Below are positions 22,269 through 31,464 of a stretch of 32,528 bases of DNA, piece by piece (positions within the stretch are counted from its first letter, which is position 1; each line of letters begins with the position of its first letter). The stretch spans positions 1 through 32,528 of the forward strand of contig JBFWMP010000016.1 of assembly GCA_050251575.1 (NCBI GenBank), written 5' to 3'. The notes beneath the pieces were generated by a model. That model worked only from the letters and a program-made list of their open reading frames with translations. It did no database searches and was not told the DNA's origin. The stretch comes from X23 sp050251575. GTDB taxonomy: Bacteria > Bacillota > Clostridia > SK-Y3. A program made the translations under genes and the position numbers.

Positions 22269-22271
22269 GGC

Positions 22272-25200
22272 ATGAATTTAAAAGAGTTATTTCAAAACAA
22301 AAAGGTAGTTATCAGTATCATCACTATTGCTGCGATTTTTATATTTGCACTGATTTCACTGGCGATATCACATATACTGTCAGATAAAGCTATCTTATCA
22401 AAAAATTCAGATGTTTCTTCTCCCATTGATAGTACTGCTTCAGACTTAAAAAATGACGGCGCGATTGACATTGTTCCGTTAATATCAGATAGTACAGGAG
22501 TCAATGTAAAATCAGGATTCAAAATACTGTGTGAAAATACACAAACACAAACATTCTTTCAAAAAGCCCTTACTATCTCCCCACAACAGGATTATGAGAT
22601 TAAAGAAGTTTCTGATAAGGAATTCCATATCAAATTTAACGATACGTTAGAACCTAACAGTATCTATAAGATCGGGTTAAGCGATAACACAGTTGGTTAT
22701 CAGTATTCATGGGCATTTCAAACCCAAAAGATATTCACATTAGTGAGGAGCCTGCCTTATGACAGAAGCGCTTACGTTCCTGTAGACTCCGGCATTGAAC
22801 TTACCTTCAGTCATGAGGGTATAAGTGATATTGAAAAATATTTTGAAATAACGCCCAAGGTTGATGGACACTTTGAACATCATAGCAAGACGATAGTATT
22901 TATACCCGAAAAGTTAGAATATGGAACCGTCTATACTGTTACCCTAAAAGAAGGATTAGGTCTTCATGGAAGTGATGCGACTATCTCTGACGATTATACT
23001 TTTACATTTGAAACACGTAGATCTGATAAACAAGAAAGTACTAATCAAGAATACCTTGGCTTTACCGAAATACTAAATAATTTTACCCCTGATACAGCAC
23101 CTATTCTAGAGGTAAATGCAAGTCAGCACTTTAAAGATCAAGATATTGCAGTCGAGGTATATAAATATGCAAGTGAAAGCGACTTGTTAGCAGATGTTAA
23201 ACAGTATGACACTCCTGCCTATCGAGCATTCGGCAGAAGCAGCAGCCTTAATTTTGACATCAGTAAACTTCAAAAAGTAACTGAATTCAATACCAAAATG
23301 ATGAATAACACTGGTGACTACTGGTATAAAAGCTTTATTCTATTTCCGTCCAGCCTACCGGAAGGGCATTATCTTATAAATGTAAAATCAAAAAATGCTA
23401 CTTATCAAACCCATGTACAGGTAAATGACTTATCTGTCTATGCTATGGCAGGCATACAAGAAAGTCTCGTATGGGTGAACCGCTCAAGTACCGGTACACC
23501 TGTTGAGGGGGCAATAGTATCCATTGATGGAATTCAACCGGCAAAAACAAATAAAGACGGTATTGCAGTAATCTCAGAAAAAGTATTTAAAGAACCTAAG
23601 GATCAAAAATCGTTCTTCAAGATTTCCGAAGATAAGGGGCCGGTTTTATTAGCACCCCTCTCTTACTACTCCTACCAATATGCCGGTGATAAAAACGCAC
23701 AAAAGTATTGGGCATACCTGTACTCTGACCGTGATTTGTATCTTCCTACCGACACCATACAAATCTGGGGTATGACAAAACCAAGAAATGGTGAAGATTT
23801 ACCTTCTAAGGCTATGTTAATTCTATGCCGGACAGATTATACGTATGAAGGAGACAACAAATTATATGGGGGAAATAGCAAGCTATCGGAAATCATATCT
23901 AAGGAAATTAACATCTCCGAGCTTGGTACCTTTAAGAGCAGTATAGAACTATCCAACTTTAATGCCGGCAGTTATTTTATCCAACTTAAGCTGGGAAATG
24001 AGGCAGTCATACAGAAATATTTTGATATACGACAATACACCAAGCCTGCTTATAAAATTGATATTAATTCAGATAAGAAAGCAATGTTTGAATGGGAGAA
24101 GTTAAACGTGGACATCCGGGCAAGCTTCTTTGAAGGCTCCCCTGTTTCAGGTCTGGATTTAAAGTATTCGCACTATACTACATGGGATAATCACAAAGAA
24201 GGAAATATCGTATGTGATGAAAATGGGAAGGCTGCTCTGGAAGTATCTTCGGCATCTTCTGATAAATCATGGCACCCGCTTTACCTAACCTTATATCTTA
24301 ACAATGCAAAAACAGAGGAAGAGGAGATATACGCCTATAGCAGTACAATGGTTTTCCCAAGAGACACCATGATAGAGGTGAAAACATCATCAAAATCTCA
24401 AACAGGCATTATAGATATCAATACAAACCGTATTAACTTAGAAAAAATCAGAAACCGTTCCGATTGGTGGTATGATGCCGCTGAATATCGTGGTAATGCT
24501 GTAGATATTCCTGTGAAAATACGGATTTACGAGAAGCATTGGGACCGCAAAGAGACAGGAGAATATTATGATTTTATCAATAAAAAAGTACGAAAATATT
24601 ATAGTTACTTTGAAGTTATAAATCTGCTGCAGGAATTTGACGCCAATACGGCAAGCGGCAATTACTCTTATGAATTCGCCATTCAAGAAAATAAGAACTA
24701 TTTTATTGAAGCAGAGGGCTCCGACTCAAGACAAAACTCTATCATAGAAACCGCATACTTATATAAATATCCCCAACCTTCTGAGCATAATCTTGATAGA
24801 TATTCACTCTCTACTGAGAATGATAGATCAAAATTCAAACTGGAAGATACTATAGCTCTGACTGTTAAAAAAAATGAGCTTGATTTGCCTAAAACCTCTA
24901 ATGACCGCTTCTTATATATGATCCTTAAGAATGGCATATTTTCATATACGGTAAAGGATGATCCTTACTATTCTCTTGAATTTACAAAAGAATATGTCCC
25001 CAATATTTATATAAAAGCAGTTTATTTCGATGGGAGAAATGTGTTTAATGTTGAAAACAAGCCAATTAACTACGATTATGAAGAGAAAGCTTTAAACATC
25101 AGCATCAAACCCGATAAGGAGGAATATAGACCCGGAGATACGGTACAATTAGATATTGATGTAAAAGACATGCAGGGAGTCCCCTATAGTGCCGAGGTAA

Positions 25201-27242
25201 ATCTGAGTGTTGTAGATGAGGCATTTTTCGCTGTCCATAATCAGTACGTGGATACCTTATCTTCCCTGTACCGCTATTGTTTTCATTCGGGAATCCTCTC
25301 AGAATATCTATCCTATAAGCCTTTGAACATCGATGGCGGTGCCCCGGAACAGGGTGGTGAAGGAGGAGATGAATCAATCAGATCCATGTTCAAGGATAAT
25401 GCCTTTTTCGATACTATTACAACAGACAACAGCGGTAAAGGAAAAACAAGCTTTAAGCTTCCGGATAACCTGACATCTTGGAGAATAACTTATCAGGGAA
25501 TTACCAACGACTTAAAGGCGGGTAATGGCAAGATCAATATTGATGCAAAGCTTCCGTTCTTTGTAGATGTATTGTTTAACAATATCTTCATAGATGGAGA
25601 TACGGTCAATATATCTGCCAGAAGCTTTGGTACTAAACTGGAAAAAGGTAAAAGTATAGACTATACTGTCTTACTTGAAAAGAAAAATGGTGTGAATAAT
25701 ACCTTTAAAGCCCAAGGTAACAGTGATAATCTAGTCAACATTGAGTTGGGTAAACTGACAGAAGGAGATTATTCAGTAACAATAAACGCACAGCACGGAG
25801 ATTACAATGATGCTGTTAAAAGAAACTTCAAAGTAGTAAAGAGCATATTGGAGGCATCAAGACTAAACCATTACAAGCTTACTGACAGCTTAAAAATAGA
25901 AGGTGAAAAATCTCTTACAACTCTTTCATTCTATAATGAGGAAACCTCCGCCTCCTATAACGCCATTCTCTCATTGATGAATAGCTGGGGTGACCGGGTT
26001 GATCAAAAGCTTTCACGAAAAATAGCTAAACAATTAATGCATAAGCATTACGGTGCAGAACTGGGATGGGCAGAAGATGATACATTCAATTCATACCAGC
26101 AACACGACGGGGGCATCGCTTTGCTGCCTTATGCCAGCAGCAGCCCGGAAATAACCGCTAAGATCAGTTCTCTTGCAGACGACTTGTTTGACAGTACAGC
26201 AATGAAGTTTTACTTGTACAAAACTCTCGACAATAAGAATGCTACGCCGGAAGATGTTACGGCTTCTCTTTGGGGATTAGCTGCATTAGATGAACCGGTT
26301 CTCATTGACATCATTAATCTTTTAGAATCAAATAGTATCGGAATCAAAGAAAAATTGTATCTTGGAATCGGGCTTGCAGAACTCGGTAGTTTAAAACCTG
26401 CTTGGAATTTATATAGTGATATTATCAGACAATACGGAATCACAAACAGTCCCTATGTATATATTAATTCTAAAGATAGCCGTGATAATACCATTGAACT
26501 TACCTCCTTATGTTCTGTTTTAGGCATGAAAATTAACGCTCCTGAGAAATCCGGACTATTCAGATATGTACAGGATAACTCCACACGTGATGTTCTGACT
26601 AATATGGAAAGTTTGATCTATATAAATGATATGATACCTGATGCAAAACAAAAAGGCAGCTTTACAATAGAAGCTGATGGGCAAACGAAAAATGTATCAT
26701 TAGATAAAAATGAGATATTAAAGCTTGTACTCACACCAGAAGCTTTGAAAAATATCAAATTTTCTAACATCAACGGTGATATTGCTGTTACATCAAGCTT
26801 TATTGGACCAGTGAAGGATTTGGTGGAGGATACAAACAAGTTAGTAAAAATAAAAAGAAGCTATAGTGTGGATGGGAAAACCAGCCAAAGCTTTAACCAA
26901 TCTGAACTGATTAAAATCGCTTTAGAACCTGAGTTTACAGAGACAGCTCCTGACGGCTATTATGAGATTACCGATATCCTTCCCGCAGGGTTACGATATG
27001 TATCGTCTGTCAATCAATTTGATCGGAAATGGTATCCCGGAGAAAGAAATGGACAAAAGGTCACGTTTGGCTTCTTTTATGATAAGAATAACAAATCTCC
27101 CGATAAAGCTATTACCTATTACGCCCGGGCAGTAACACCGGGAGGGTTTACAGCAGATTATACGTTTATTAAGCATAGCAAAAGTGACGTCTCAGGATTT
27201 GCTGAAAAAATGCAGGTGGTCATTAAAAAAGGTGATAAATGA
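22272..27242 (+). CDS. Alpha-2-macroglobulin-family envelope protein without the thioester cysteine
   Basis: A very large protein of 1656 residues. A membrane anchor or uncleaved signal (about 12-33) is followed by Ig-like/Big_5-type repeats (about 60-245), macroglobulin domains including YSDRDLYLPTDTIQIWGMT, and the A2M core (VVDEAFFAVHNQY, then LPDNLTSWRITYQGITNDLK). Bacterial macroglobulins trap proteases by a CxEQ thioester. At the corresponding place this protein reads GDRVDQKLSR (R1242-V-D-Q1245), so the cysteine is absent. It would act outside the cell, tethered to the membrane, by conformational trapping or structural binding. ATG at 22272 with AAAGGGGA. Its stop overlaps the start of the MEMO gene (ATGA). 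Confidence 0.88.
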   Translation: MNLKELFQNKKVVISIITIAAIFIFALISLAISHILSDKAILSKNSDVSSPIDSTASDLKNDGAIDIVPLISDSTGVNVKSGFKILCENTQTQTFFQKALTISPQQDYEIKEVSDKEFHIKFNDTLEPNSIYKIGLSDNTVGYQYSWAFQTQKIFTLVRSLPYDRSAYVPVDSGIELTFSHEGISDIEKYFEITPKVDGHFEHHSKTIVFIPEKLEYGTVYTVTLKEGLGLHGSDATISDDYTFTFETRRSDKQESTNQEYLGFTEILNNFTPDTAPILEVNASQHFKDQDIAVEVYKYASESDLLADVKQYDTPAYRAFGRSSSLNFDISKLQKVTEFNTKMMNNTGDYWYKSFILFPSSLPEGHYLINVKSKNATYQTHVQVNDLSVYAMAGIQESLVWVNRSSTGTPVEGAIVSIDGIQPAKTNKDGIAVISEKVFKEPKDQKSFFKISEDKGPVLLAPLSYYSYQYAGDKNAQKYWAYLYSDRDLYLPTDTIQIWGMTKPRNGEDLPSKAMLILCRTDYTYEGDNKLYGGNSKLSEIISKEINISELGTFKSSIELSNFNAGSYFIQLKLGNEAVIQKYFDIRQYTKPAYKIDINSDKKAMFEWEKLNVDIRASFFEGSPVSGLDLKYSHYTTWDNHKEGNIVCDENGKAALEVSSASSDKSWHPLYLTLYLNNAKTEEEEIYAYSSTMVFPRDTMIEVKTSSKSQTGIIDINTNRINLEKIRNRSDWWYDAAEYRGNAVDIPVKIRIYEKHWDRKETGEYYDFINKKVRKYYSYFEVINLLQEFDANTASGNYSYEFAIQENKNYFIEAEGSDSRQNSIIETAYLYKYPQPSEHNLDRYSLSTENDRSKFKLEDTIALTVKKNELDLPKTSNDRFLYMILKNGIFSYTVKDDPYYSLEFTKEYVPNIYIKAVYFDGRNVFNVENKPINYDYEEKALNISIKPDKEEYRPGDTVQLDIDVKDMQGVPYSAEVNLSVVDEAFFAVHNQYVDTLSSLYRYCFHSGILSEYLSYKPLNIDGGAPEQGGEGGDESIRSMFKDNAFFDTITTDNSGKGKTSFKLPDNLTSWRITYQGITNDLKAGNGKINIDAKLPFFVDVLFNNIFIDGDTVNISARSFGTKLEKGKSIDYTVLLEKKNGVNNTFKAQGNSDNLVNIELGKLTEGDYSVTINAQHGDYNDAVKRNFKVVKSILEASRLNHYKLTDSLKIEGEKSLTTLSFYNEETSASYNAILSLMNSWGDRVDQKLSRKIAKQLMHKHYGAELGWAEDDTFNSYQQHDGGIALLPYASSSPEITAKISSLADDLFDSTAMKFYLYKTLDNKNATPEDVTASLWGLAALDEPVLIDIINLLESNSIGIKEKLYLGIGLAELGSLKPAWNLYSDIIRQYGITNSPYVYINSKDSRDNTIELTSLCSVLGMKINAPEKSGLFRYVQDNSTRDVLTNMESLIYINDMIPDAKQKGSFTIEADGQTKNVSLDKNEILKLVLTPEALKNIKFSNINGDIAVTSSFIGPVKDLVEDTNKLVKIKRSYSVDGKTSQSFNQSELIKIALEPEFTETAPDGYYEITDILPAGLRYVSSVNQFDRKWYPGERNGQKVTFGFFYDKNNKSPDKAITYYARAVTPGGFTADYTFIKHSKSDVSGFAEKMQVVIKKGDK

Positions 27243-28162
27243 TGAAACATACTATCATATTTCTATTGTTGACAGGATTGTGCACAACATCACTCTTGGT
27301 TGTGCCATCTTATCAACAAGATAATAAGGATTCTATCCTTCCTGCATTATATAATCAGCAGCCGCAGCAACCCTCTCAAATGAGTGAAAAAAACATCTTG
27401 TGTAAATATTATGATGAAAAAGATTTTCTACAATCAGTGTCTGCTGCACAAAGTGCTGATATTTCCTCACAAAAAATAAAAGGGGGCATTGTCCCCCATC
27501 ATCTTCTTGCAAAAGATATGATTGCTTCATTTTTCAAAACAGTATCGGCAGAACAGCCTGAAGTAGTGGTAGTAATAGCACCTAATCACAAAGGAACAGG
27601 AATAAAAAATGTTCATACCGGCAGCTGGAACTGGCAGACTCCTTTTGGCATCCTAGAATCTGATCAAGATACTATAAGTTCATTAATAGATTCTAAAACT
27701 GCTGATATGGATTTTAACTTATTAGAAAAGGATCACTCCATTGCAGGCTTAGTTCCTTATATCAAGTATTATATGCCAAACAGCAAAATCGTGCCGGTCT
27801 TGCTCCATGGAACCTATGGATTAAAAGATTCTCAACAGTTAGGGAAAAATCTTCAAAAGAAACTTCAGAATAAAAAAAGCTTAATACTTGCTTCTGTCGA
27901 TTTCTCACACTACCTTCCCCTTGAGAAAGCGGATGAAATGGATGAAATCTCAATTAAGGCAATAGAGGATAGAGCCGTTAATCTAATTCAACACCTAAAT
28001 AATGATCATATGGATTCACCTTCTTCCATCAACACCTTGCTTTCGGCGATGAATGCAGCAGGTGTTGATGGCATGAAAGTTATTGATCACAGCAACTCAG
28101 ACAGGATTACCGGTGCTAGAAGTAATGATACAACAAGCTATTTCACTATCATATTTTATTAG
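27239..28162 (+). CDS. Exported MEMO-family protein (AmmeMemoRadiSam system protein B-like)
   Basis: 307 residues. A hydrophobic N-terminus (HTIIFLLLTGLCTTSLLVV) looks like a signal peptide or anchor. The MEMO fold follows: GGIVPHH, VVVIAPNHKGTG, WQTPFGILESD, EKDHSIAGLVPYIKYY and ASVDFSHYLP, keeping the characteristic histidines of the family. MEMO proteins resemble class III extradiol dioxygenases, and in bacteria often co-occur with AMMECR1 and radical SAM genes; neither is seen nearby. The start ATG (27239) overlaps the upstream stop, so translation is coupled to the macroglobulin-like protein. Export is an inference from the N-terminus. Confidence 0.85.
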   Translation: MMKHTIIFLLLTGLCTTSLLVVPSYQQDNKDSILPALYNQQPQQPSQMSEKNILCKYYDEKDFLQSVSAAQSADISSQKIKGGIVPHHLLAKDMIASFFKTVSAEQPEVVVVIAPNHKGTGIKNVHTGSWNWQTPFGILESDQDTISSLIDSKTADMDFNLLEKDHSIAGLVPYIKYYMPNSKIVPVLLHGTYGLKDSQQLGKNLQKKLQNKKSLILASVDFSHYLPLEKADEMDEISIKAIEDRAVNLIQHLNNDHMDSPSSINTLLSAMNAAGVDGMKVIDHSNSDRITGARSNDTTSYFTIIFY

Positions 28163-28183
28163 CATTTTCTAATAATTATAATT

Positions 28184-28207
28184 GCAGACAGGTTACTGTC
28201 TGCAAGC
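28184..28207 (+). terminator. Hairpin after the MEMO gene
   Basis: TTGCAGACAG and CTGTCTGCAA form a perfect 10-bp stem with loop GTTA, 21 bases past the stop. There is no T-run, so termination would be weak or the hairpin may protect the 3' end. Confidence 0.5.
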
Positions 28208-28237
28208 ACTGATAAAGTATGATTAAGCAAAAGAAAC

Positions 28238-28276
28238 TCGAGATGTCATCCTGAACGTAAGTGAAGGATCTTAGCA
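28238..28276. repeat. Short imperfect inverted repeat resembling a dispersed intergenic element
   Basis: AGATG and ATCCT on the left mirror AGGAT and CATCT on the right. The text GTCATCCTGAACGTAAGTGA resembles the GTCATTCTGAGCG...GAAGAATCT element that I recall from many bacterial intergenic regions. Repetition in this genome cannot be seen from one copy. Confidence 0.45.
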
Positions 28277-28287
28277 TCTAAGCTGCC

Positions 28288-29664
28288 CTATAAAACAAAC
28301 TTTTCGATATATCCAAAAATAAAAACAATCAAAATAATAATCGGCAGAATAAAGGTGAGATAAAATTTAGGTTTGTTCGGAAATTTGATTCCTACCCCGG
28401 TATTGGCCTCATTAATGAAATTCTTCCATCCCCAGCCATAGCGGCTAACACAGAAAAGGACGTAAACCAAAGAACCTAGAGGCAGTATATTGTTGCTAAC
28501 AATAAAGTCTTCCAAATCTAGAATAACAGTGCCTTCTCCTAAAGGATTAAAACCACTCAGCACATTAAATCCAAGTGCACATGGCAGTGATAAAATGACA
28601 ATGGCAATAAAATTGATAAGCACAGCTTTCTTTCTTGACCAGCCAAAAAGATCAATACCAAATGAAATAATATTTTCAAATACAGCAATAACCGTAGATA
28701 AAGCAGCAAAAACCATAAATATGTAAAATGCAATACCCCATAGTTGTCCGGCCGGCATAGCGTTAAAAATATTAGGCAGGGTAATAAAAACAAGCCCTGG
28801 CCCACTACCAGGATTAACACCAAAGGAAAAGCACGCCGGGAAAATAATAAGACCCGACATAATGGCCACAGAGGTATCAAGAATTGTGATATTTAAGCCT
28901 TCTCCAAACAAGCTTCGTTCCTTAGAAACGTAACTTCCAAATATCGCCATGCTCCCCATCCCGATACTGAGTGTGAAAAATGCTTGCCCCATCGCTGCAT
29001 AAACAGTTGACCAAAGACCGTTTTGTGCAATGCTTTCAAGATTCGGCAAAAGATAAAAAGAAAGACCTTCCATTGCATTGGGCAGTGTCACAGCACGAAC
29101 CACTAACGCGATCATTATAACAAGAAGACAAGACATCATCAGCTTAGTTATTTTTTCCACTCCATTTTTCAGTCCCAGGGAACAAACACCAAAACCTAAA
29201 ATACAAACGATAGTCATCCAAAAGATGCTTGCACCGGCATTAGCTGTAAGCCCGTTAAAGACTCCTTCTACTTCTGCTGGTGTAATACCCATAAAATCTC
29301 CTCTTATCATAAAGAAAAGATAAGCAAGCATCCACCCTGAAATGGTGGTATAAAACATCATTAATAAATAGTTCCCCGCCATGGCAAGCCACTTAAAGAC
29401 ATGCCACTTACTTCCTTTCGGCTCTAAAACATCAAAAGACGCAGCAACACTTTTTTGACTGGCGCGACCAACAGAAAATTCCATCACCATAATCGGTAAT
29501 CCAAGAATCAAGAGGAATAGAATATAGATCAGTACAAAAATGCCACCTCCATAAAGACCCGTAATATACGGGAAGCGCCAAACATTACCTAAGCCAATGG
29601 CGCAGCCGGCAGAGATTAGAATAAATCCCAACCGAGACGAAAATGTTTCTCTTTCTTGTCGCAT
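28288..29664 (-). CDS. Sodium-dependent transporter, NSS (SNF) family
   Basis: 458 residues, about 11 membrane segments, like MhsT. The unwound first helix motif GCAIGLGNVWRFPY binds sodium and substrate. The family imports amino acids or related amines with Na+. The start at 29664 (MRQERE) follows AGGAGG; the ATG six codons earlier overlaps that site. A promoter candidate lies at 29698-29725. The substrate cannot be told, though short bacterial NSS members generally take hydrophobic or aromatic amino acids. It is a single gene, convergent with the MEMO operon. Confidence 0.92.
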   Translation of the reverse strand: MRQERETFSSRLGFILISAGCAIGLGNVWRFPYITGLYGGGIFVLIYILFLLILGLPIMVMEFSVGRASQKSVAASFDVLEPKGSKWHVFKWLAMAGNYLLMMFYTTISGWMLAYLFFMIRGDFMGITPAEVEGVFNGLTANAGASIFWMTIVCILGFGVCSLGLKNGVEKITKLMMSCLLVIMIALVVRAVTLPNAMEGLSFYLLPNLESIAQNGLWSTVYAAMGQAFFTLSIGMGSMAIFGSYVSKERSLFGEGLNITILDTSVAIMSGLIIFPACFSFGVNPGSGPGLVFITLPNIFNAMPAGQLWGIAFYIFMVFAALSTVIAVFENIISFGIDLFGWSRKKAVLINFIAIVILSLPCALGFNVLSGFNPLGEGTVILDLEDFIVSNNILPLGSLVYVLFCVSRYGWGWKNFINEANTGVGIKFPNKPKFYLTFILPIIILIVFIFGYIEKFVL

Positions 29665-29697
29665 AACAACTCCTCCTTCCACAATATATTAATATAT

Positions 29698-29725
29698 ATT
29701 ATATGGTACTTTCTATAATAGTAAA
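29698..29725 (-). promoter_or_regulatory. Promoter candidate of the NSS transporter gene
   Basis: On the minus strand TTTACT (29725-29720), 16 bases, TATAAT (29703-29698), about 30 bases before the start codon. Confidence 0.45.
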
Positions 29726-29768
29726 CCAAAAACTTGATTGAAGCGTCACTCAAGATGCAGAACTTTTG

Positions 29769-30542
29769 CTAGTATATTATTTGATTTCTGGTATTGTATA
29801 ATGTTCTATATCCCCAATTTAGACTACAAAATACTGTTAAGCATACTGAGGTGCCAATGGCTATCATAATTGCAATTTGATACATGATGGCGGTTGTAGG
29901 TAAGGTTCCTGAAAGTATTTGTCCTGTCATCATTCCCGGCAAAGATATGATTCCCATTCCCAGCATAGAGTTCATTGTAGGTAATAATGCGGTTTCCAAT
30001 GCATTGTTTACATAGGGCAATAATATCTTTTTAGGATTAACTCCTAAATTAAGCAAAGCATCAATTTTGGACCTTTGCGTTTTAATGTTCTCCGTAAAAG
30101 TTTTAAGCCCAAGGGTCACTCCTGTCATTGCATTACCAATAATCATCCCTGCAATTGGAATAGTATATTGCGGGTTAAAAATTTCTTCACCCACTACGAC
30201 CATTACAAAAAATACAAGCACAAAAAGCCCTGCTAATGTAAGCGAAAGTGACACTGCGATCTTAAAGTTTCTATTTAAACTTTTATTTTTAGATAACACT
30301 CTATGAATGGAAAAGGCAATCATAGCAATTAAATAAAGAATAATAAATATGGGATGAGGATTTTCGAAGATATAGGTTAAAATAACCCCTGCCAAAACAA
30401 GCTGAACTGTCATTCTCAAACTTGCTACAAACAGCAACTTTGTCTGACTTATTTTAGATTTCTTCATTATAGCTAAAATAATAATCAGTAATAGATAAAT
30501 TAAGCTAAATTGAATAACACTCAATTGTGCCGCACCTTTCAT
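29769..30542 (-). CDS. fetB: ABC transporter permease, FetB (YbbM/UPF0014) family
   Basis: 257 residues with about six to seven membrane segments. GMIIGNAMTGVTLGLKTF and LPTMNSMLGMGIISLPGMMTGQIL are signature stretches of the FetB family, which with FetA exports iron in E. coli. The ATG at 30542 starts one base past the fetA stop; the ribosome site AAAGGGTG lies inside the fetA end, so the two are coupled. Metal specificity is unproven here. Confidence 0.88.
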   Translation of the reverse strand: MKGAAQLSVIQFSLIYLLLIIILAIMKKSKISQTKLLFVASLRMTVQLVLAGVILTYIFENPHPIFIILYLIAMIAFSIHRVLSKNKSLNRNFKIAVSLSLTLAGLFVLVFFVMVVVGEEIFNPQYTIPIAGMIIGNAMTGVTLGLKTFTENIKTQRSKIDALLNLGVNPKKILLPYVNNALETALLPTMNSMLGMGIISLPGMMTGQILSGTLPTTAIMYQIAIMIAIGTSVCLTVFCSLNWGYRTLYNTRNQIIY

Positions 30543-30543
30543 T

Positions 30544-31176
30544 TCACTTTACACCCTTTCTAATCTCAATAATATCTTCTGCAAATCTTTTCGTTAGCTC
30601 TTTATCATGACTTACGACAATTGCAGTAATATGATTTTTTTTGCAGAACAGAAGAATGTTTTCTATTACATCATGACTGTTCTTGGTATCAAGTGCAGAA
30701 GTAGGTTCATCAAGCATAATAACTTTCGGGATAAAAGACAAATAGATTGCCATATATATCCTTTGCCTTTCACCTCCTGACATAGTAGTACAATCTTTAT
30801 CAAGAGGAAAGAAGATACAACATATCCTTAAGAATTCATTGATTTCATCATCTGTTGGCGGCGCCTCTTCACGATATTCATAAAACATCTCAAAATTTTC
30901 TTTTATGCTTGCATCGAATAAGAATATCCCTTGGCTGATAAGAGAAACTTCTTTACGAAGTAAAATCGTATCAGCCTCTTGTATGCTTTTCCCACTATAA
31001 AAAATCTCTCCGTTGCTTTGGGAGAGAGTTCCATTAAATAGCTTGAGTAAGGTGCTTTTCCCTGTTCCGCTTTCACCTGTAATGAATGTTGCTTTATACT
31101 CGTGAATTGCTATATCACAATAATCAATCATATTGTTAAATTGTAAATCCCTTGTTTTAAAAATTAGTGTGTCCAA
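30544..31176 (-). CDS. fetA: ABC transporter ATP-binding protein, FetA (YbbL) family
   Basis: 210 residues, one ABC domain: Walker A GESGTGKST, signature MSGGERQR and Walker B VIMLDEPTSALD, followed by the H-loop VVSHD. It energises the FetB permease encoded next. Starts at TTG (31174-31176) after AGGTAGGT. The ATP-binding core is complete. Function as an iron or other small-substrate exporter is inferred from the FetAB pairing. Confidence 0.87.
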   Translation of the reverse strand: MDTLIFKTRDLQFNNMIDYCDIAIHEYKATFITGESGTGKSTLLKLFNGTLSQSNGEIFYSGKSIQEADTILLRKEVSLISQGIFLFDASIKENFEMFYEYREEAPPTDDEINEFLRICCIFFPLDKDCTTMSGGERQRIYMAIYLSFIPKVIMLDEPTSALDTKNSHDVIENILLFCKKNHITAIVVSHDKELTKRFAEDIIEIRKGVK

Positions 31177-31281
31177 AATTTTTACCTACCTTTTAGCTTA
31201 GAATGCGTACTCTTTATGTTACATTGATATCAAAATTTAACTTGAGCCTTAGAAAACTTTATCCATTCTATTTGTATTATA

Positions 31282-31464
31282 CTACATTTTTTTGCAGCTT
31301 CGTATCAAAAAATAGTTTTTATATCTTACATCACTACATATTAAATTTTGTTTCCCAATTAAATTCTTGTTATCTTCTTTTGATTCCTTTATTGCCTCCA
31401 GTATAATGCATGTGCAGCCAACAATAAGCCCACTAAGCAAAATCATCCCCATATGTTCAATCAA
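31282..31464 (-). CDS. Possible small membrane protein overlapping the metallophosphoesterase stop
   Basis: A 60-residue frame whose TTG start (31464) overlaps the upstream stop (ATTGATTGA). It begins with a hydrophobic segment, MILLSGLIVGCTCIILEAI, followed by a charged stretch KESKEDNK, the usual look of a small membrane protein. No strong ribosome site is seen and the tail looks unselected. Real or degraded is undecided. The rest of 31177-31281 shows no gene. Confidence 0.3.
   Translation of the reverse strand: MIEHMGMILLSGLIVGCTCIILEAIKESKEDNKNLIGKQNLICSDVRYKNYFLIRSCKKM

Noticed and set aside
31203..31406. 67-residue plus-strand frame in the fetA-metallophosphoesterase gap
   Set aside because: No ribosome site, and a Phe/Tyr/Leu-rich composition expected from A-T-rich noncoding DNA.
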